64,000 nucleotides of DNA, from assembly GCF_024505055.1 (NCBI RefSeq), contig NZ_JANIBL010000007.1, positions 1-64,000 on the forward strand, read 5' to 3'. Positions 9,278 through 18,062 of the stretch are shown here, one piece after another (the stretch's first letter is position 1; each line of letters begins with the position of its first letter). A program made the translations under genes and the position numbers. The notes under the pieces are model-generated. The model searched no databases. It was not told the DNA's origin and saw nothing but the letters and a program-made list of their open reading frames with translations. This DNA comes from Methylomonas rosea. Its GTDB lineage: Bacteria > Pseudomonadota > Gammaproteobacteria > Methylococcales > Methylomonadaceae.

Positions 9278-11151
9278 GTATTTTATTATTGGCATGCGTG
9301 TTGTTGCCGTTAATGGGCTTTTTGCTGATTTTTTTCAGCCCGGACAACGAGCACAGAATCGCCGCGATCAGTCTGTGGATGACTCGGCTCAAGGGTGTCG
9401 CGGTGTTGGGCCTGCTGGCGGCATGGGCTGCTCAGGGTTTTGCCAACTTTGAATATCAATGGCTGGTGTTATATCAACACGACGATTACCAGTTCCCCTT
9501 GCTGTTTTTTCTGGATAGGGTCGGCGCGGCATATTTGTTCGTGGTGTGGGCGGTGTTCTCGGCGATTGTTAAATATTGTCGGGTTTATCTGCACCGGGAA
9601 GCAGGCTACAAACGCTTCTTTCAGGCCATTTTCGGCTTTGCTTTTGGCTTGAATCTGATCGTGCTGTCCGGCAGTATCGATATGCTGTTTGCCGGTTGGG
9701 AAATCGTCGGGATTTCTTCTTTTTTGCTGATCGCCTTTTACCGGCATCGGCCGCAACCGGTGCGTAACGCCTTGCGCGCCTACACCATTTATCGCTTCTG
9801 CGATGTGGGTTTGCTGGTTGGTACCTGGATGAGCCATTTGCTGTTTCACGAAAGTCAGCGCTTTAGCCAGTTGTTGACCATGTTCGATCCCAACAATATT
9901 CCGCCGGCCGGGTATGCGTCCTTGTCGATTTTATCCTGGCTGATTATTTTGGCCGCCTCCGGCAAGTCGGCGCAATTTCCGTTTAGCTTCTGGCTGCCCC
10001 GTGCCATGGAAGGGCCGACACCGTCCAGCGCGATTTTTTACGGCGCCTTATCGATACATCTGGGCGTGTTTCTGTTATTGCGGACCATGCCGATCTGGAG
10101 TTATCACTATCTGCCGCGTCTGATTGTTCTCAGTATCGGCGTGTTGACGGTGTTTGTCGCCACGTTGGCTGAAAAGACCCAATCCAATATCAAAGGCCAA
10201 GTGGCTTATGCTTCCATCGCTCAGGTGGGGATTATGTTCGTCGAGCTGGCTTTGGGCCTGGAAGGTTTGGTGTTACTGCACTTCATGGGTAATGCGTTTT
10301 TACGCTGCTACCAATTACTGGTGTCGCCGTCCATCGTCGCGCATTTGCTGCGGGTGGAAGGCAATGTCGATAGCCAGTTCTACATTAAAAACGAAGACAA
10401 ACTTACGTTTTTGCCGACATCGATTCGCGACTCCTTGCCTGACGTGTTGCAAAACACCTTGTACGTGTTTGCCTTGCAGGAAGGGCAGTTGGAGTTGTTG
10501 GTGAAAAAAGTCTTGTGGGAGCCATTGAAAAACGTGGGTCGGCAACTGAACGGGGTGAGCCTGTGGATTAAGCTGTTGGCGGGGCTGGCGCTGTTATTGA
10601 TCATTGCCATTGCCGCGTCGGGCGTCAGCAGCGTGGCCAGAATCTATCTATCCATGCCGATTTCGCTGGCTATGGCGGTGGTATCGTTGAGCGCGTTCAG
10701 CAACAAACACAGCCCGTTCCAGGTTTGGCACAGCGTGGCCTTAAGCAGCATCTTGGCCGGCGTGGCGGTTTGGTTGATGGTGCCTTCAGCCTGGCCCGAT
10801 GTGGCCTTGTTCTTCAGCGGCATCATTCCCTCCTGGGCCTTGGGTATCTTGGCGTTGAGCATGTTGCTGAGGCATTACAATTTTGCCGATGAACCTTTCG
10901 TGTTTCGCGCTTTCGCCGAAACCCGCCCAGGCTGGTCGTTGATGTTGTTTTTGAGCTTTTTGGGCTTGGTCGGCTTCCCAATCACACCGGCATTCTTGGG
11001 TGAGGATTTGCTGTTGTCCCATGCCAGCAGTCAACATCCGTGGTTTGCGGCGCCGATTACCGTGTCCTTCGTAATCAATGGCATCGCGATAGCGCGAGTC
11101 TATTTAAGGCTTTGTATGGGCCGGCCGGTTGAACTGCGGGGCGCGGTTTAA
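9274..11151 (+). CDS. dabB: DabB, proton-channel-like membrane subunit of DAB transporter
   Basis: A 625-residue membrane protein of the proton-conducting NuoL/MrpA superfamily. It has some fourteen to sixteen hydrophobic helices and the conserved FAGWEIVGISSFLLIAFY and PTPSSAIFYGALSIH segments. Standing alone beside dabA rather than in a nuo or mrp operon, it is best read as DabB, the cation-motive-force-consuming partner of DabA. The gene overlaps dabA by four bases. No other Complex I genes are near. Regulation is not evident; a LysR-type regulator, often found beside DAB loci in autotrophs, is absent here. Confidence 0.93.
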   Translation: MSILLLACVLLPLMGFLLIFFSPDNEHRIAAISLWMTRLKGVAVLGLLAAWAAQGFANFEYQWLVLYQHDDYQFPLLFFLDRVGAAYLFVVWAVFSAIVKYCRVYLHREAGYKRFFQAIFGFAFGLNLIVLSGSIDMLFAGWEIVGISSFLLIAFYRHRPQPVRNALRAYTIYRFCDVGLLVGTWMSHLLFHESQRFSQLLTMFDPNNIPPAGYASLSILSWLIILAASGKSAQFPFSFWLPRAMEGPTPSSAIFYGALSIHLGVFLLLRTMPIWSYHYLPRLIVLSIGVLTVFVATLAEKTQSNIKGQVAYASIAQVGIMFVELALGLEGLVLLHFMGNAFLRCYQLLVSPSIVAHLLRVEGNVDSQFYIKNEDKLTFLPTSIRDSLPDVLQNTLYVFALQEGQLELLVKKVLWEPLKNVGRQLNGVSLWIKLLAGLALLLIIAIAASGVSSVARIYLSMPISLAMAVVSLSAFSNKHSPFQVWHSVALSSILAGVAVWLMVPSAWPDVALFFSGIIPSWALGILALSMLLRHYNFADEPFVFRAFAETRPGWSLMLFLSFLGLVGFPITPAFLGEDLLLSHASSQHPWFAAPITVSFVINGIAIARVYLRLCMGRPVELRGAV

Positions 11152-11351
11152 GGTTTGTTGTTCTTGATTTGGACCCGCAAAGTGCTCGACCGGAAGTTGC
11201 TTGTCGGTCTTTATGTTTGAACGATTGGATTGCCATTTCTACAGCGCAATCCGTGTAGCCTCGGTTAGCGAAGCGTAACCGAGGACAAAGTATCAATCAT
11301 GAGTGAAATTCATCATTCCCGCGATTTCGCTTCGCTAATCGCGGCTACGCG
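11152..11351. repeat. Palindromic (BIME-like) repeat, copy A
   Basis: About 200 bases immediately after dabB. It contains two oppositely oriented hairpins, each opening with GTAG: one reads CCTCGGTTA-loop-TAACCGAGG (11259-11282) and the other CGCGATT-loop-AATCGCG followed by GCTAC (11319-11348). This is the layout of a bacterial interspersed mosaic element made of two REPs. It aligns along its length to a more degenerate copy at 12699-12903. The pair brackets the VPLPA-CTERM gene. Confidence 0.7.
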
Positions 11352-11353
11352 GT

Positions 11354-12214
11354 TTAAGCAACAAGTAACGAATCCCGGCTGCGGTTTTTAAAGCGACTGA
11401 CTCGCATAATCCCGGCGAATAAAACACTACCGAATAACCAGCCTGCGCCGGGTAGAGGCACTGGCGCGGCATAACTGAAACCGCTGTCACTTATCAATTG
11501 ATAATTAGCGTCTAATACGCTCAACCATATGCTCGCGGTATGACTGTAGTCGGCTGTACTGCTGGGTTGATTGGACGCAGCCGCAGCTTGGACGGCAATT
11601 GCTGCGGATAAGGACATGGTGGTATTTACGGGTAATTTAACGATCATATTGCCGTCACATGCGCCGCTAACAGGCCATGCACAATAAAAACTGGGAGGAG
11701 ATAAGGTCGATTGTTGGTATGAAATGTACCGGTTATTATTGACCCATAATTCACCCGACGCCTGAGTGTTGCCACTGGTGCCGCTATGCATGTTCAAGGT
11801 CAACAGCACATCCACCAACTTGTTACTGGCGGCGGGGCCTCTTATCCGGAATGGGTCGGTGAATCCGGCGTCAGCCTTGGCCGAAACCGTGTAACCATCA
11901 CCGGCAGTCCAACCTGCTCCCGCATAGGCTTTCAACACGCCTTTTCCTGCGCTGGCAGTGCCAAGTGACTGAACCCGGTATTCATAGACGCCATAGGAGT
12001 CAATCTTTTGATAGACAACCGAAGCAGATGTGGAGGAATCTTTGTCTATATTGGTATCTTTGTGGCGGTCAAACGAAGGACTTAATGGGTTAGATAAATA
12101 TTGGTTTTGATTGCCAAGAGTCGCCTGAGCCTCAGCATAAGTCGTGTAAGAAGCGCTACTCAGCGATGAATAACTCAAAACCAGGCAACCGCAGAATATT
12201 GAAAATCGTTTCAT
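11354..12214 (-). CDS. VPLPA-CTERM exported protein
   Basis: A 286-residue secreted protein of unknown function. It begins with a signal peptide (MKRFSIFCGCLVLSYSS, cleavage near SSASYT) and ends with the sorting signal VPLPGAGWLFGSVLFAGIM followed by a basic tail (RVSRFKNRSR). That tripartite end is the VPLPA variant of the PEP-CTERM signals processed by exosortases. The body is Ser/Thr/Ala-rich and low in Cys, in keeping with an extracellular or surface protein. A GCTCC-rich leader with AGGAGC precedes the ATG at 12214. It lies between two copies of the same palindromic repeat, so it could have arrived or been duplicated as a unit. Confidence 0.85.
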   Translation of the reverse strand: MKRFSIFCGCLVLSYSSLSSASYTTYAEAQATLGNQNQYLSNPLSPSFDRHKDTNIDKDSSTSASVVYQKIDSYGVYEYRVQSLGTASAGKGVLKAYAGAGWTAGDGYTVSAKADAGFTDPFRIRGPAASNKLVDVLLTLNMHSGTSGNTQASGELWVNNNRYISYQQSTLSPPSFYCAWPVSGACDGNMIVKLPVNTTMSLSAAIAVQAAAASNQPSSTADYSHTASIWLSVLDANYQLISDSGFSYAAPVPLPGAGWLFGSVLFAGIMRVSRFKNRSRDSLLVA

Positions 12215-12698
12215 TGCTTGCTCCTAAATGGTTGTCTTCAAGCAGGTTGCGGAGGCCTCTTGTGGCTTGCCGAACCAGTCTTTATTCGTAGTTGTTATTT
12301 CTGCGCTCATCTCATACCGGTTTTTTGAGTGAAATAGGCTGTCATTCGCGCTCCAAAAGTGCCCAATACAGTCAAATAGTTTGCACATAGTTTCATTGCT
12401 CACATCTCCTTAAATGGCTTTAAAGCTGTGTTGCGACAGTGGGATGAATGCCGCTTAATTGGGTAGTAGACCCCATGCCGACTCGCCGGCGAGTATTTAC
12501 AGGCATCTGGATCGATTGCTAGTATAAAACCTAAAAATAACCAATACAATGCCAATGAGATTTCATTTTAAGGGCCTCAGATGCCATCTTGCATGTCAAA
12601 AACTAAATTGCATAAAGCTGGTAAGGCGAGAGGATTCCCAGTACTCTAACGTGAAAGATAGTGAAATAAAGGGGCGGCCCTTGGAACTGATAGGGGCG
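12215..12698. other. Intergenic stretch with duplicated leader, no convincing gene
   Basis: About 480 bases with no supported gene. The leader of the VPLPA gene (cattgcttgctcctaaatgg at about 12213-12232) has a diverged second copy at about 12393-12414 (cattgctcacatctccttaa). On the minus strand that second copy places a strong TAAGGAGA ribosome site before ATG 12396, which opens only 29 codons (12307-12396). This looks like the remnant of a duplicated gene start rather than a functional gene. Confidence 0.35.
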
Positions 12699-12903
12699 GT
12701 TTGAGTTTTGTGGATTCTTATTTTCGATCGGCAATGCGCGACGTGCGCAAGTTGCTAGTCGGTCTTTATTTTTGAAAGAATGGAGTTCTAAAAACAATCC
12801 GTGTGCCTCGGGTAGCGAAGCGTAGTCGAGGGCAAAGTATCTATGATAGGAAAAACTCCTGATTTCCGCGATTACGCTTTTCTAATCGCAGCTGTGCCGG
12901 ATG
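12699..12903. repeat. Palindromic (BIME-like) repeat, copy B
   Basis: A diverged copy of the 11152-11351 repeat in the same orientation. Shared blocks include AGTTGCTAGTCGGTCTTTAT, CAATCCGTGT-GCCTCGG and AGCGAAGCGTA, and both hairpins are recognisable, but the GTAG heads and stems carry mismatches (GTGTGCCTCGGGTAGCG). This copy is probably older or decaying. A 64-codon frame overlapping it is not considered a gene. Confidence 0.6.
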
Positions 12904-12929
12904 TTGGCGCGTTTCTCCTGTTTAACGTC

Positions 12930-13289
12930 TCATTCCGCTAACAACGCCGCGATGGCCGATTTGGCATTACACTGGGCAGTTGCTTCCGCGATCTGCGCCG
13001 CATTCAATTGGTGTTTGATCGCGTTTTCGCCATTAAACGTAAACGCTTGGTAGTCCTTTTTTGCAAAGGTAACGATTGCGCATTTTTTCCACGGCGAATT
13101 TTCAAATGGCAATTTTCCGGCATCCGCAGCTAATGGCTCAAGGCCTTCCGAACTGGGCGCATAGATTAAAAACTCACCTTTCATTGCCAGTACCGCACGG
13201 TATTGGTTCGCAGTAGTGAAATATAAATAACCGACTTCGATTTCGGCTTCGTTCAATCCGGCATTTTTGTTTTTCTTAGGCTTTTTCAT
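12930..13289 (-). CDS. Hypothetical 119-aa protein
   Basis: A small protein starting MKKPKKNKNAGLNEAEIEVG. I do not recognise a family. It has a lysine-rich N-terminus, a beta-rich middle (YLYFTTANQYRAVLAMKGEF) and an Ala-rich C-terminal helix (AAQIAEATAQCNAKSAIAALLAE). The ATG at 13289 is preferred over a start at 13397, which would add a basic stretch rich in Arg and Thr that does not look like protein. It lies upstream of repeat copy B and downstream of yjdM on the same strand, 125 bases from its stop. Confidence 0.55.
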   Translation of the reverse strand: MKKPKKNKNAGLNEAEIEVGYLYFTTANQYRAVLAMKGEFLIYAPSSEGLEPLAADAGKLPFENSPWKKCAIVTFAKKDYQAFTFNGENAIKHQLNAAQIAEATAQCNAKSAIAALLAE

Positions 13290-13414
13290 ATAAATTCGGT
13301 CGTGAGCAGGACGGGGTGTACACGCCGTCCTGAATGTTTTGGCAATGCTGAGAGGTAAGGTGAAACGTTTGGAGCGGGTTAAATAAGCCCACTGCATTGC
13401 ATTTGGTTTGGAGA

Positions 13415-13756
13415 TTAGGCCTTTTTCACAAACTCCGATTTTAATTTCATTGCGCCGATGCCGTCGATTTTGCAGTCGATGTCGTGGTCGCCGTCTACCA
13501 AACGGATGTTTTTAACCCGGGTGCCGACTTTCACGACCAGCGACGAGCCTTTTACTTTCAGGTCTTTAATCACCGTGACGGTATCGCCATCTTGCAGCAG
13601 GTTGCCGTTGGCATCTTTGATGACTTTAGTATCGTCGCCGCTGTCAGTGGCGGCATCGGCCGACCATTCGTGGGCGCAATCCGGGCAAATATTCATATTG
13701 CCGTCGTTATAAGTGTATTCCGAGCCGCATTTCGGGCAGTTGGGTAGGTCGCTCAT
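13415..13756 (-). CDS. yjdM: YjdM (PhnA-like) zinc-ribbon protein
   Basis: A 113-residue member of the YjdM family, formerly annotated PhnA or alkylphosphonate-uptake protein although its true function is unsettled. The N-terminal zinc ribbon is visible as [10 protein letters not shown] and ICPDCAHEW (two CxxC pairs). The C-terminal SH3-like domain contains [20 protein letters not shown], as in the E. coli protein, and length is normal. The start at 13756 is the only sensible ATG. No phosphonate genes are near. Confidence 0.93.
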   Translation of the reverse strand: MSDLPNCPKCGSEYTYNDGNMNICPDCAHEWSADAATDSGDDTKVIKDANGNLLQDGDTVTVIKDLKVKGSSLVVKVGTRVKNIRLVDGDHDIDCKIDGIGAMKLKSEFVKKA

Positions 13757-13808
13757 GGTGGTTCCGTTGGTTTGGTAAGCTGCGAGACAGCTTGGTTGAT
13801 ATAAAGGG

Positions 13809-14009
13809 ACCTCTAAAAATCCTCTTCACTGGCGAAGTTGTCGTAAAAGCGCTCTCCTAGCGTACCCACCGGGCATAAAGGAGAGGGTTGGGGTGAGGGG
13901 AATAGATACTCGTTTATATCCCCTCATCCTAGCCTTCTCCCTGAGGGAGAAGGGATTGTTCTAAGACGATTGCTCCGGAAGAGGAAGGTTTCTTTGGTTT
14001 TTTAGAGGT
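13809..14009. repeat. MITE-like inverted-repeat element
   Basis: About 200 bases bounded by imperfect inverted ends, ACCTCTAAAAA at 13809 and TTTTTTAGAGGT ending at 14009. Both ends carry an adjacent CCTCTTC/GAAGAGG block. An internal long palindrome pairs GGAGAGGGTTGGGGTGAGGGG-type sequence (13880-13900) with its near complement at 13920-13940. It has no open frame and sits between yjdM and purM, consistent with a non-autonomous miniature element. Its transcript would fold strongly. Confidence 0.6.
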
Positions 14010-14052
14010 AATACCATGCCTGCTTACAGACATAGTGGTGTTATGGAAAAAA

Positions 14053-15096
14053 TCAGGAATAGACGACTTGCGGTTTGCCGGCGCCGACGACAATCTCGCC
14101 GATGCTGAACGCGGTTTCGCCTTGTTGTTGTAATATCTCCAGCGTAGCGGCCTCGTCTGCCGCCGCGACGCAGACGATCATGCCGATGCCGCAGTTGAAG
14201 GTCACCAGCATGTCGGCTAATTCGACATTGCCTTGCTGTTGCAGCCAGACGAAAATCTCCGGTAATTGCCAAGCGGATAACTGGACATTGGCGTTCAGGC
14301 CGTTAGGCAATACGCGCGGCAGGTTCTCGGTGATGCCGCCGCCGGTGATGTGAGCCATCGCATGCACAGGCACGGTTTTCAGCAATTCCAGCAAGGGTTT
14401 GACGTAGATACGGGTTGGGGTCAGCAGTGTTTCGCCGAGCGGTTTGCCGTTGACCTTGTCGGTCCATGCCAGGCCGCTGCGAGCGACGATTTTGCGGACC
14501 AACGAATAGCCGTTGGAATGCGGACCGGAAGAGGCCAGCGCGATGAGTTTGTCTCCGGCTTGAACCTGGCTGCCGTCGATGATGCGTTCCTTTTCGACGA
14601 TACCGACGCAAAAGCCGGCCAAGTCGTAATCACCGTCGGCGTACATGCCGGGCATTTCCGCAGTTTCACCGCCGACCAATGCCGCGCCGGCTTGTTCGCA
14701 GCCTTTACCAATGCCTTCGATCACGCTGGCGGCGGTATCGACTTCCAGCTTGCCGGTGGCGAAATAATCCAGGAAAAACAAAGGTTCAGCACCTTGGACG
14801 ATGATGTCGTTAACGCACATGGCCACCAGGTCGATACCGACACTGTTGTGGATGTTTAAATCCAGCGCCAGTTTCAATTTGGTGCCGACGCCGTCGGTGC
14901 CGGAAACCAACACCGGTTGCTTATAACGATCCAGCGGTAATTCGAACAGCGAACCGAAGCCGCCTAGGCCGGCCATCACGCCCGCATTACGGGTTTTGGC
15001 CGCGATGGGTTTGATGCGTTCCACTAAAGCGTTGCCGGCTTCAATATCGACGCCCGCGCTCTTATAATTCAGGCGGTCTTGTTGTTGTTCGCTCAA
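14053..15096 (-). CDS. purM: Phosphoribosylformylglycinamidine cyclo-ligase (AIR synthase)
   Basis: A 347-residue PurM that makes AIR from FGAM and ATP in purine synthesis. Family motifs are [46 protein letters not shown] and [15 protein letters not shown]. Length is normal. The best start is a TTG at 15096 (no in-frame ATG upstream) with a GAGAG ribosome site seven bases away. It is divergent from the DUF2066 gene, an arrangement common in gammaproteobacteria. purN, the usual partner, is not next to it here; the MITE-like element follows instead. Confidence 0.97.
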   Translation of the reverse strand: MSEQQQDRLNYKSAGVDIEAGNALVERIKPIAAKTRNAGVMAGLGGFGSLFELPLDRYKQPVLVSGTDGVGTKLKLALDLNIHNSVGIDLVAMCVNDIIVQGAEPLFFLDYFATGKLEVDTAASVIEGIGKGCEQAGAALVGGETAEMPGMYADGDYDLAGFCVGIVEKERIIDGSQVQAGDKLIALASSGPHSNGYSLVRKIVARSGLAWTDKVNGKPLGETLLTPTRIYVKPLLELLKTVPVHAMAHITGGGITENLPRVLPNGLNANVQLSAWQLPEIFVWLQQQGNVELADMLVTFNCGIGMIVCVAAADEAATLEILQQQGETAFSIGEIVVGAGKPQVVYS

Positions 15097-15177
15097 TGTC
15101 AGTCTCTCGTTAAAGTTAAGGTTGAAACGACCGATATTGTACTATAGTTCCCATTAATGCACTGTCAGGGTAGGCTT

Positions 15178-16008
15178 GTGGTCAACGTTGTTATGAAGGG
15201 TAAGTCCGGGTTTTTAAGGCTGTGTTTGTGGGGATTGCTGTGCAATTGCCCATTAGCGGAGGCCGTCGAAGTAAAAGGCTTGTATGAGATCGAGCTGATC
15301 GCCAACAGCCAGTCCGCCGAGGATAGGACGCAAGCGATCAAGCAAGCGATGTACGCAGTGTTGAGCCGGGTCTTGGTGTCCGAGGATATTTCCAAAATCC
15401 CGGTGGTGCAGCAAGCTTTGTCCAGTGCGCAAAACTACGTTAAACAATCGCAATTTTCCTTGATTTCCGCGGACGAACTGCCCGACACCGACGCGCGTTT
15501 GCTGAGAGTGCAGTTTGATGAAGACCAATTGATGGAAGTCATGCGCAAAAGCCAGGTGGGCATCTGGAGTGAGATTCGGCCGGAAACCCTGGTGTGGCTG
15601 GTCGTCGATGACGAAGAGGGGCGGCGGTTTTACAACGCCGACAGCATGCCGGAACTGGAAAGTGCGTTGGCGTTTGCTTCAAAAATTAAAGGCGTGCCGA
15701 TGATATTTCCCATGCTGGACTTGGAAGAACAGCAAAAAATCTCGCTGAGCGAGGTGCTGGGTGCTGATTCCCGTAACTTGTTGGCGGTGTCCGCCCGCTA
15801 TGAAGTAACGTCGGTGATGGCCGGTCGCATCGCCAAGAAAGGCAATTGCTGGCAGGGCGAATGGGCTTTTTATTTCGACGGCAAAATCAAACAATGGAGC
15901 GGGGCTTGTTTACCTTTGAAAGCCGCAGCGGTTGCGGGTGTGCAAGGCGCTTACGATGTGCTGTCCAATTATTACGGGGTTAAACCGGAATCCTCAGCCG
16001 CCCACTAA
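15178..16008 (+). CDS. DUF2066 protein
   Basis: A 276-residue exported protein of the DUF2066 family, found divergent from purM in many gammaproteobacteria. A hydrophobic signal sequence (LRLCLWGLLCNCPLAEAVEV) is followed by the family start YEIELIANSQSAEDRTQAIK. It probably acts in the periplasm; the function is unknown. I chose GTG 15178 because AGGG lies seven bases upstream; ATG 15193 (right before the signal peptide) and ATG 15157 are alternatives. The 3' end overlaps the convergent membrane-protein gene by 15 bases. Confidence 0.8.
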   Translation: MVNVVMKGKSGFLRLCLWGLLCNCPLAEAVEVKGLYEIELIANSQSAEDRTQAIKQAMYAVLSRVLVSEDISKIPVVQQALSSAQNYVKQSQFSLISADELPDTDARLLRVQFDEDQLMEVMRKSQVGIWSEIRPETLVWLVVDDEEGRRFYNADSMPELESALAFASKIKGVPMIFPMLDLEEQQKISLSEVLGADSRNLLAVSARYEVTSVMAGRIAKKGNCWQGEWAFYFDGKIKQWSGACLPLKAAAVAGVQGAYDVLSNYYGVKPESSAAH

Positions 16009-16494
16009 GCTGTAGATGCCGTAAGCGCCGCCGTAAGTGGTTAGAAAATAAAATAAAGACACCACCAGACTGGCCGGTGTATTGACCTGCAATACGTCTT
16101 TAAATATTCGCGCGATAATCGCCATGTCCCACATCAAAAACAACGCCAAGGTTGCATAACTGGGCGTATCTTCGGCCACGGTCACCCAAAACACGATAGG
16201 AATCAGAAAGATCGCGACGACATTTTCACAAAACAAAATGGCCGACGCGACTTGTATGAAGGTATAAAAGGTTTTATTCAGTACTAACACCAGCGCAATA
16301 AAGCCCAGGGTTAGCAAGGTCTCCAGCAACACCTCGAAGATCGAGTCAATGTCATCCGACATGTTGAACTGAATAAAAAACACGGCGATAAAATAAAAAA
16401 TCGCATTGTTTTTAAAAAAGCGCGTCGATCTGGGCAGGTCCAAGACCGAGACATTGAACCAGCACAGCGGGAAATAATGTCTGAAGATGTCCAT
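15994..16494 (-). CDS. Hypothetical four- to five-helix membrane protein
   Basis: A 166-residue integral membrane protein of no family I can name. Hydrophobic segments include AIFYFIAVFFIQF, LLTLGFIALVLVL, AILFCENVVAIFLIPIVFWV, TLALFLMWDMAII and LVVSLFYFLTTYGGAYGIY. It follows the dynamin-like gene after about 20 bases on the same strand, so the two are probably cotranscribed and the proteins may work at the same membrane. GTG 16497 is an alternative start. Confidence 0.65.
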   Translation of the reverse strand: MDIFRHYFPLCWFNVSVLDLPRSTRFFKNNAIFYFIAVFFIQFNMSDDIDSIFEVLLETLLTLGFIALVLVLNKTFYTFIQVASAILFCENVVAIFLIPIVFWVTVAEDTPSYATLALFLMWDMAIIARIFKDVLQVNTPASLVVSLFYFLTTYGGAYGIYSLVGG

Positions 16495-16513
16495 CACGAT
16501 GCACGCTACTTAA

Positions 16514-17881
16514 TCAGTTTTCCTCTGAATCGGCATAAGAATATGCGTCGTATTGACTGCGATATTCCGGTTGCTGACTATGACTGAACTGGTCGTTCAA
16601 AGCTTGTACCAGATCTTTGCTTTGCTCGATAAGACCGTTCAGCTTTTTGCGGTTTTTCTTGGTTTTACCGACCGGGTCGGTAATAGGCATTAAAATCCGC
16701 CAGAAGCTCAGGCTTTTTTCAAATAACCCCGCCAAATCTTCGCTGAGATTTAACTGTTTTTGCCGCTTGTGTAGTTGCTTGATCAGGAATTTCGCATGCA
16801 CCCGGCTGACGATTATGTGTAGCGGCGTCAACACGCCGATCAACACCGCGAGAATGGCAGGGCCTATCAGCGGATCGATCAGTAATTCGAGGATGCCCAC
16901 CGCGATTTCCGCAAATAACATCAACATCACCACAAAGCCCAGCACGATCAAGGTGGAGGCGTTGCATCTATCCTTCCAGGTGGTCAAGGCTTCTTCCACT
17001 TCCGGGAAAATGGTGTCGTCGATTGCGCGGATGCTGTTTTCTAGTGTGCCGAGTATGCGGTATGAGCGATCATTATTAATGTTGTTGAAGCGCTGATCGA
17101 ACAACGAGGTATCGCCGGATTGCGATAACACGATGAACTGGCCGGTGTGGATGCCCAGTTCGGCCAGGCGGCGTTGCCAGGACGCGGCGATTTCCTGGCT
17201 TTTCAGCGCATCGATAGTTATTTCGGAATGATCGATGACGAAGATAAATTTGTTGGCATCCTGGTGAGCAACGATCTCTGCCAGGGTGTCCTTGATCAGA
17301 TCGGCATCGGCTTCGAATAAGTCGTTAAATACCAGTACCAGATCGGAGATGCCTATGACGTATTTCCGCAGTAGGCCGGACACCGGATTTTCCGCCGCCG
17401 GATTTAATACCGGGGTGTCGATCAACAGCTTGTTTTTCAATTTGCCGCTATTGACGGTGACCAGTTCCAGATAACCGTTCAGTTTGCTGCCTTCGCCGTT
17501 GGCGACCAAGTCGATTTGGCGGCTGATTTGATAAAACGGCAGGCGGTGGTCGGCGTCCAATGCGGTACCGGGCAGGGTAGCGGTATTGGTTTGCGGCGTA
17601 TATTGCAGGACGGTGAATTTATGGCGGGCGGTGTGTAGTTGTACGCCCAGGTAACGATTGACAAAGTCTGATTTGGCGGGCGAATAACCGCCCAAGGTGC
17701 TGACGATTGGCCACCAACTGGTTTTGCGCGCGGTGGTCTCGTCGTTATCGATCAAACCCAGTTCAAACTCGATTTCATCGAGATCCTGAAATATCTTGGC
17801 GGTTTTTTGCAAAACCGGATCGTTCGCCGCGAACTGCCGTTCAAGATTGCTCAGGTGTTTACTTACCGTTTTATCCGCCAT
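16514..17881 (-). CDS. Dynamin-like membrane protein with degenerate P-loop
   Basis: A 455-residue protein that resembles bacterial dynamin-like or Era-type GTPases. The G1 region reads GGYSPAKSDFVN where active dynamins have GxxSxGKSxxxN, so the invariant Gly before Lys-Ser is Ala. LLIDTPVLN fits the G3 region but lacks DxPG. FIFVIDHSEI is roughly where TKxD (G4) would be. A helical hairpin of two long hydrophobic segments (LIVLGFVVMLMLFAEIAVGI and AILAVLIGVLTPLHIIV) resembles a paddle or membrane anchor, and basic coiled-coil-like helices follow. Nucleotide binding is therefore uncertain. The next gene is a small membrane protein, probably in the same operon. Confidence 0.6.
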   Translation of the reverse strand: MADKTVSKHLSNLERQFAANDPVLQKTAKIFQDLDEIEFELGLIDNDETTARKTSWWPIVSTLGGYSPAKSDFVNRYLGVQLHTARHKFTVLQYTPQTNTATLPGTALDADHRLPFYQISRQIDLVANGEGSKLNGYLELVTVNSGKLKNKLLIDTPVLNPAAENPVSGLLRKYVIGISDLVLVFNDLFEADADLIKDTLAEIVAHQDANKFIFVIDHSEITIDALKSQEIAASWQRRLAELGIHTGQFIVLSQSGDTSLFDQRFNNINNDRSYRILGTLENSIRAIDDTIFPEVEEALTTWKDRCNASTLIVLGFVVMLMLFAEIAVGILELLIDPLIGPAILAVLIGVLTPLHIIVSRVHAKFLIKQLHKRQKQLNLSEDLAGLFEKSLSFWRILMPITDPVGKTKKNRKKLNGLIEQSKDLVQALNDQFSHSQQPEYRSQYDAYSYADSEEN

Positions 17882-17957
17882 TAGATATAAACCTTCTCTG
17901 CTTGTTATTGAGGTTAATCAGACGGCGGGAGTATACACCGATGGCATTTAAACGGAT

Positions 17958-17983
17958 AAAAAAACCTGCCGGTTTTTGCCGGC
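17958..17983 (-). terminator. Rho-independent terminator of ntrBC
   Basis: Read on the minus strand, GCCGG-CAAAAA-CCGGC forms a 5-bp GC stem, followed two bases later by a run of seven T. It lies about 80 bases past the ntrC stop, the expected place for the end of the ntrB-ntrC transcript. Confidence 0.75.
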
Positions 17984-18062
17984 CAAGATGCCCCGTCAAG
18001 CAGCTATCGCGGCCACCCCGCTTGGGCAGGAAATGGCGGCTTTCCGGCAGCGGCGGCCGCGT

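Noticed and set aside
12603-12797. 64-codon minus strand frame
   Set aside because: Overlaps repeat copy B and its 5' flank; translation of repeat sequence.
13809-14009. CRISPR array or tandem repeat
   Set aside because: The structure is a single inverted-repeat element with no regularly spaced direct repeats.
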